This document shows positions 59,167-64,000 of a stretch of DNA of 64,000 bases, piece by piece. The translations under genes were made by a program, and so were the position numbers. The stretch is from Trichomonas vaginalis G3 (lineage: Eukaryota > Parabasalia > Trichomonadida > Trichomonadidae): the NCBI RefSeq assembly GCF_026262505.1, contig NC_067207.1, forward strand, positions 33,324,082-33,388,081, given 5' to 3'. The notes under the pieces were generated by a model. It was not told the origin of the DNA, ran no database searches, and saw nothing but the letters and a program-made list of their open reading frames with translations. Within the stretch, counting starts at the first letter, position 1; the number at the start of each line of letters is the position of its first letter.

Positions 59167-59954
59167 GTATAACTCATATTATAATAGGTCAAATTATAAA
59201 GGGGTAATTTTAGCTAAAAGTGACACACCCGTGAAGGGTGTGATTACCGATCGGTAATTTCGACAGTTTAGAATTTAAAATTTTTTATGGAACTGTTGCG
59301 AGTTTCATAAAGAATTTAAGGAATATAAGCAAAGATTTGAATCAAAATCTTAGACCTAAGCCGCTCGATTCGCTCGCGGCTTCCGCGAATTACAGATCAG
59401 CAAAGATTTGAATCAAAATCTTCGAACTAAGCCGATCGCTTCGCTCGCGCGCTTTCTTTATTATTTAAATTTGCATATTTCCATCAAAAGTTCATAAGGT
59501 AAAAAATTTCGTTTATATTATTGCAAAATAAAATCTTCATTATCAAAATAATATTAAATGATAATATAATATAATTTATAAACAACTATTATTTAATAAA
59601 GTTTAATTGCCAAGGTTCATCTAATTTTTTGATTTTTAATGTTTTATGAATTTTATTTATCATGTATATATCTAATGAAGATTATATATGTAGAAGATAA
59701 GTACCTTAATATGTACGTAAAAATTAATGAAATTATTTTGAATGTAGAACCGAGCAATTTTCAAATTTTGTGCTTTTTTTGAATTTTCTCGATACCAGAT
59801 AAGTTTGTTGGCTAAATAATATATGGATACCATGTGTCTTATAGATGAATATATGCACAAAGTTTAAGAGGCCATTTCTTTCAGAAACCGAGATTTGTGA
59901 ATTTTTTCAAATTTTGTGCTTTTTTTGATATTGAAATTTCATTTCATTTTTTTG
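59167..59954. other. Non-coding region with palindromes and a direct repeat
   Basis: Contains ACACCCGTGAAGGGTGT and, next to it, ATTACCGATCGGTAAT, two strong palindromes. It also holds an imperfect direct repeat (AGCAAAGATTTGAATCAAAA + ATCTT...) at 59,328-59,383 and 59,399-59,452, whose GC-rich part (GCCGCTCGATTCGCTCGCGG) folds on itself. No gene. Confidence 0.5.
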
Positions 59955-60477
59955 ATGCATATCGATGCACCATGCGAACTTAAAGAAAGGCTATCTTATA
60001 TAGATGCTATGAAAGCTGTCATTGATAACGAATGCCATGCAGGTTGTCCATATCAATTAAAAAAAATCCAAATTTAGGGGGAACAAAATTAAAATTCAGG
60101 TGCAGTGCAGATAAATGTGAAGCATGTATCTCATTTCTAAAGGATGATGAAGAATATATCCTAACAAAATATAATGGAACACATAATCACAATCAAATCA
60201 AAGATGAGATAAAGAAATACCACACATTATCACAATCAAATCAAAGATGAGATAAAGAAATACCACACATTATCACAATGCTATCGTCGGGTACTTATTA
60301 ATTTTATAAAACAGGGGGGTGATCCGAAAATGGCTCAAATTGAATGCGACAAAAAACTTGATCTGGATGATCCACTTAACAGGCCATCTTTTTTGAATGC
60401 ATCTTCAGATCAAATGAAAACAATTCAGGAAAAAGGAAATAAAAAGATCAAAGGTATTCAAAAGTACGATGATAATA
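59955..60477 (+). pseudogene. FAR1/MULE-type zinc-finger transposase remnant
   Basis: Opens MHIDAPCELKERLSYIDAMK. A shifted frame then gives KLKFRCSADKCEACISFLKD and YILTKYNGTHNHNQ, the C-C-H-H core of the FAR1/WRKY-like domain at the N-terminus of Mutator-like transposases. At least one frameshift lies near 60,050. A 43-bp tandem duplication (60,187-60,272) shifts the frame again, and a final open piece (MAQIECDKKLDLDDPLNRPS) is cut off where the right-hand Maverick begins. So the remnant was already present when that element arrived. Confidence 0.55.
60187..60272. repeat. 43-bp tandem duplication
   Basis: TCACAATCAAATCAAAGATG... occurs twice, 43 bases apart (60,187 and 60,230). Not a multiple of three, so it disrupts the transposase remnant. 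Confidence 0.8.
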
Positions 60478-60718
60478 GTTAGTATGGGTTAGTTGGGTAC
60501 TGTGGCACTGCGCACCTACTTACCCATGATATGTGAATTTGACACTTTACAAAACCGTTAACGTATATTTTACAACACAAACGACAACACTAACTTAACC
60601 TTAAATATTTACAAAGCCGCCAACCATTTCACCTCACTAACGAACTCACTAATGAAAAAATAAACGTTCTCATAAATTTTCTTCTATATCTTCATCGTCA
60701 ATGTTAACTCTATTGTAG

Positions 60719-60952
60719 TCATACTTGAATCATAAAGTTTCTCAAGTTTGAAATGCATAGTCTTGTTAACTTACCTTCATCATCATAAGTTTTTATAAAA
60801 CTACCATGACAATCTTTATACACAGTCAATGTATAGTCAACTGGTCTAGGATGAAGTGTAAAGAACATGTTATACTCAGGAAGGAAGAATAAATGTTTAA
60901 ATGTATGTTTGTTATATTTTTCGATTTGTATGAGTTGCTTTTGTTCTGTCAT
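60719..60952 (-). CDS. Small Maverick protein (77 aa)
   Basis: MTEQKQLIQIEKYNKHTFKH..., beta-rich with NMFFTLHPRPVDYTLTVYKD. It is preceded by an AT-rich ATAAAAATAAAATAAAAA stretch like other element promoters. No family is recognised; part of a fossil element. Confidence 0.4.
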   Translation of the reverse strand: MTEQKQLIQIEKYNKHTFKHLFFLPEYNMFFTLHPRPVDYTLTVYKDCHGSFIKTYDDEGKLTRLCISNLRNFMIQV

Positions 60953-61049
60953 TTATATAAAAATAAAATAAAAAATAAAAAAAAATAAACTTAAAAATTA
61001 ATGATATCACCACCCTCACACGTATGAAAACATAGCGCAAAAATAAATT

Positions 61050-61100
61050 TAGGTGAAGTGGTGAGATCTCACCTCTTTTTTCACCTGTTTTTTCACCCTG
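61050..61100. repeat. Palindromic intergenic motif, covarying form
   Basis: AGGTGAAGTGGTGAGATCTC followed by ACCTCTTTTTTCACCTG repeats and TTCACCCTGTTGAATT. The centre GGTGAGATCTCACC replaces GGTTAGATCTAACC of the central Maverick, and GGTGAA/TTCACC replaces GGGTAGAA/TTCTACCC, keeping all pairing. Confidence 0.65.
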
Positions 61101-61623
61101 TTGAATTCATTGCTTTATAACTCTCTTCCTTGGTTTCTTTTAGTTGCTTTCTTCACGTCTGTCTACTGTCCTTTCTTCTTCGTCCGTAATGATACCAGTT
61201 ACTTCCACCAGTCAATGGGTCAAATGGTCTTTCGTAAGGGTTTCCATACATTCCATAGGGACCATACGGAAGAATACTGGTGGAGAAGAAACATTTTCTT
61301 TAGTTCCATCGAATCTATTTAAATGCATTGTTTCACCTTTCATCTGTCATTAAAGTCTTTTGCGTGTTTTGCAAACTCATCGTCCTTTCCTAAAGCATTT
61401 TCTGACTCAGTCGCAACCAAATTGGATGCTTTATTTATGAGCCCTATTTTATTTAATCTTAACTTCTTTGCAACCCCACTCCAATCTTTCCTTTATTTGC
61501 ATCTAATGTCTTTGAAACCCTTCCTCCACTCATTTTATTTACTGCGTCATAAGCTCCAAGTGCTTTTGCTCCAAATGCTAATGCTTTTGTTCCCATTGCG
61601 CCTAAAGCTGCCCAAGCTACCAT
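61101..61623 (-). pseudogene. Ala/Gly-rich Maverick protein remnant (broken)
   Basis: Starts MVAWAALGAMGTKALAFGAK, an Ala/Gly-rich membrane-active type like the small pVI-like proteins of the central element. The rest is decayed. Confidence 0.4.
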
Positions 61624-61848
61624 TTACACCATATTAAATATCTTCCTCTTCAATATTATCTCATAAAAGTTCTCGTTACTGGAGAAAGTCAATGAAACAT
61701 AAACTTTCTCACGGGCTTCGCCCTCACCGCTTTGCGGTCTATCTAACTTATTTCTTATATCATCTATACGCTTCAAAATGTCTGAACAATTGCTAACATC
61801 TTCTACAACAGTTATTTCATCATGAATGACCTTCAAGAACAAGCTCAT
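61624..61848 (-). CDS. Small Maverick protein (74 aa)
   Basis: MSLFLKVIHDEITVVEDVSN..., acidic, no recognised domain. Its start overlaps the upstream frame's stop by four bases (ATGA), so the two were probably expressed together. Confidence 0.4.
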   Translation of the reverse strand: MSLFLKVIHDEITVVEDVSNCSDILKRIDDIRNKLDRPQSGEGEAREKVYVSLTFSSNENFYEIILKRKIFNMV

Positions 61849-62084
61849 TTATATGCAATTAAAATCATTTCAATAATGAGTCCATCCTTTCCATCTTTAG
61901 GTAGCACAACATCTTTCATTGAAGAAGGTTCGACAAGTCTTATGTTAAACTTACTGACAAAGTTTGTTATACTATAATGCTTCGGCGGCGAATACATGTA
62001 GTTTGAAAGACATAATATAGATTCTTCAGCAAATTCACTTATACTGGATTTTATAACAATGTTCTCACGAGACAAATACCACAA
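61845..62084 (-). CDS. Small Maverick protein (79 aa)
   Basis: MWYLSRENIVIKSSISEFAE..., globular-looking, no family recognised. It may be only part of a longer original gene, since coding-like sequence precedes it. Confidence 0.35.
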   Translation of the reverse strand: MWYLSRENIVIKSSISEFAEESILCLSNYMYSPPKHYSITNFVSKFNIRLVEPSSMKDVVLPKDGKDGLIIEMILIAYK

Positions 62085-62591
62085 TTGACAATCTTGTAAG
62101 CAATCCTGCTGAAGCTTCTACTGTAAATGTCGATGTAAATTCCACGAGGTCATCTATTGACATCGTTGAGTCACTGTATTTAAATATTTTCTTAAAGCAA
62201 TCGTCATTATCTAACCATGCAATAGCTTTGAAGTTTTCATTCGAATATACATCTGCTTCATTAAATGTAAAACCTGACTTCTTTGCAGAGACGACTTTAA
62301 AATCTATTGAGTTTGTTTCAAAATTATATGCTATGGTACTTCTGAAGGTAATGGATGTCCTTCCGCAGTAAGTTGTTCTCTCACTACCGTTTGAAGCTTT
62401 GTATTAAAAACTTTCATGTCATCTCCTGTATCTAAGTTCACATACACAGCAACAGGGAAACTATCTTGCTTCTTTGTTTCATCATTATAACTCAAAACAT
62501 TAAAGTTCTTCAATAATATTGTTCTTCCTGCTGGAATACTTCGAACCTGTCTGATTTCAATAGCTTCTCTACCTCCTACATACTCTACCAC
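62085..62591 (-). pseudogene. Maverick coding remnant
   Basis: Two open stretches of good protein composition (for example RSIPAGRTILLKNFNVLSYN, and FKAIAWLDNDDCFKKIF) lie side by side on the minus strand. Structural-protein-like, family not recognised, broken. Confidence 0.35.
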
Positions 62592-64000
62592 GTGTCTTGG
62601 TATTCATAAGTTACTGACTTTCTTGAATTTTGGTAGGTTTCATCATAACGTGTTCATAGTAATCTTTATATCTTGTCAGTTAAGATCGGTGCTATGTTGA
62701 ATATTTCTGACTTGTATTTTTAATGAGAATAAATGAAGCATTAATACATGACGTAGATGAAGACATGAATGAAACTACAGACAAACTTTACTCTTTTCTC
62801 ATTCTTTCCTTTCAGTAAGGACTATGAGTTCTGTTCAAATGGTGTTTATTTCTATTGTGGAAAGATGGTTTAGGTAAGACATTTAACCTCATTCGTCATA
62901 TACTCATAACAGAACGTTTTAGGAAATGACTCATATTATGACCAAATCATTATATCAGCAACTTCAACCCTATGACTAACAGCGAAAACATTTATGTCAA
63001 AAGTTCAAGCCTCTTCGTTAAAGTTCCAGACAGTGAACTCATTGAATTTTCAACGTTACATTCGACGTAAGAGGAAATATTATGCCAGTGTTGATTTATA
63101 CAAGTCAGGAATGCAAAAGACTTCTGAGGAGATGGAGAGAATTATTGACAAACACCACTTTAATCTACTCAGGAGTTTACGATATGAACGATGACAAACT
63201 ACATTCTATCAAAACTTTCAAAATACCCCTTCAAAAATATCCTTCAAATACTTTGTTAGTTTGGCGACTTCGCCGGAAAAGGTTTAGTTTCAAAACCAGA
63301 CCACTACATTAGCTAACATCATTACTAAAGTCAGACATTACACATTAACTGTAGAATACTTATGCAAACATGGAGGTTTTTAGCTTTAAACATAAACGTC
63401 TCATAACTGACTTCGTTACTTTCAAGGTTTCTACGCTATGATATTGAACTCATTTGAAACAGTCAGTATAACATTACCTTTTGAAGAAATTTGGAAGCAT
63501 ATAAGTCTCTCATCTCTCTTCGTTCATACCTTGAGATTCATATCATATAATACTTAAAGTCAAAAATATTCATGGGAAAGACCAACATTGTTTTAAAGTT
63601 TAATCTTCAATTGATGATGGTAAACAAATTCCATGCATCTCTGTCGATTTTCTGTTAATATTTTTGCTGTTATCATATCATCCACTTCCCCTCGTTAGCT
63701 TTTTGAGGATATGCGTTAGAATAGCTGTTCTTAAATGAAGCTTTTCACCTTTGAGAGCATAAACTCTATAATTTCTGCATACTTAATGTTTGAACCTCCT
63801 GAGCCATCGTTGACATAATTTTTATAGGCTTCCACCCTTTGTTCATGTTCCTGCTCTTCCTTAGTCTCTTTTGTTCAGTTAGTTCTACATCTTATACACG
63901 CACCTGTTCTAGTGAATTCAACAATATTTTCATTCGTTAGCTTTACATTCAAACTTGTCGAGTATATTGTTCATTTCATACATATAAAAGGTTTTTATTC
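62592..64000 (+). pseudogene. Decayed Maverick region with packaging-ATPase traces
   Basis: Short plus-strand open stretches include a P-loop-like GLGKTFNLIRHILI near 62,870 and, further on, protein-like sequence ending QKYPSNTLLVW. This is consistent with a decayed packaging ATPase. From about 63,330 to the edge nothing intact remains. Heavily broken fossil. Confidence 0.35.

Larger units (their letters stand above)
60478..64000. mobile_element. Maverick/Polinton, left end and decayed genes (continues right of window)
   Basis: Starts about AGTTAGTATGGGTTAG. Its first 200 bases match the inverted element at 1-221. Small packed minus-strand genes follow, then a decayed region with packaging-ATPase-like sequence. 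It shares the palindromic intergenic motif with the 25-kb Maverick in altered sequence. Several breaks in the visible 3.5 kb make it look older than the central element. Confidence 0.6.

Noticed and set aside
59328-59452. Transposon ends
   Set aside because: The two copies are direct, imperfect and only 71 bases apart with no gene between; a local duplication is the simpler reading.

Overview
The window is AT-rich, intron-free protist DNA and fits Trichomonas vaginalis. The evidence is host genes with a TCA-type initiator just before the ATG, a 1,304-bp mariner of Tvmar1 type, Maverick/Polinton elements, and protist-type housekeeping genes (casein kinase 1, Cdc25-like phosphatase, threonine dehydratase, N-terminal methyltransferase). 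The species call is inference from these features; no database was consulted.

Layout. 1-221 is the end of one Maverick that continues off the left edge; a broken protein-coding fragment follows to about 614. 615-21,900 is host DNA: a gene-poor 5-kb stretch, an NTMT1-like methyltransferase, a 5'-truncated beta-helix (Pmp-like) gene, a TTAA-flanked MITE, a DUF1015 gene, a small membrane protein, a CK1 kinase divergent from a bromodomain-like gene, a Cdc25-like phosphatase, decayed fragments, and a second Pmp-like gene split by the mariner. 21,903-46,864 is a 25-kb Maverick bounded by inverted repeats and a 6-bp target duplication. It carries a protein-primed DNA polymerase B, retroviral-type integrase, packaging ATPase, SF3 helicase, capsid-type proteins, a Dam-like methylase and a phage-like fibre. 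Many genes are whole, others are broken (roughly a dozen breaks overall), so it is treated as a fairly young fossil.

46,865-51,797 is host DNA: a decayed Cys-rich gene fragment, and a 958-residue coiled-coil gene whose 5' end is duplicated behind its own 3' end. 51,798-59,166 holds the most unusual structure: two near-identical elements in opposite orientation (3.3 and 2.3 kb) on either side of a threonine dehydratase gene. Each is built almost wholly of consecutive long hairpins, including a tandem array of a ~250-bp four-hairpin unit (eight copies of its lead hairpin in one element, four in the other). Different versions of the same hairpin have changed both arms together. No coding gene is credible inside them. 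59,167-60,477 holds palindromes and a remnant of a FAR1/MULE-type zinc-finger transposase, cut off by the start of a second outward-facing Maverick (60,478 to the right edge) related to the one at the left edge.

How the parts relate. The host genes look independent, each with its own initiator. Maverick genes are tightly packed, often divergent with shared short AT-rich promoters, and separated by a palindromic intergenic motif that recurs in changed but still self-complementary form in the right-hand Maverick.
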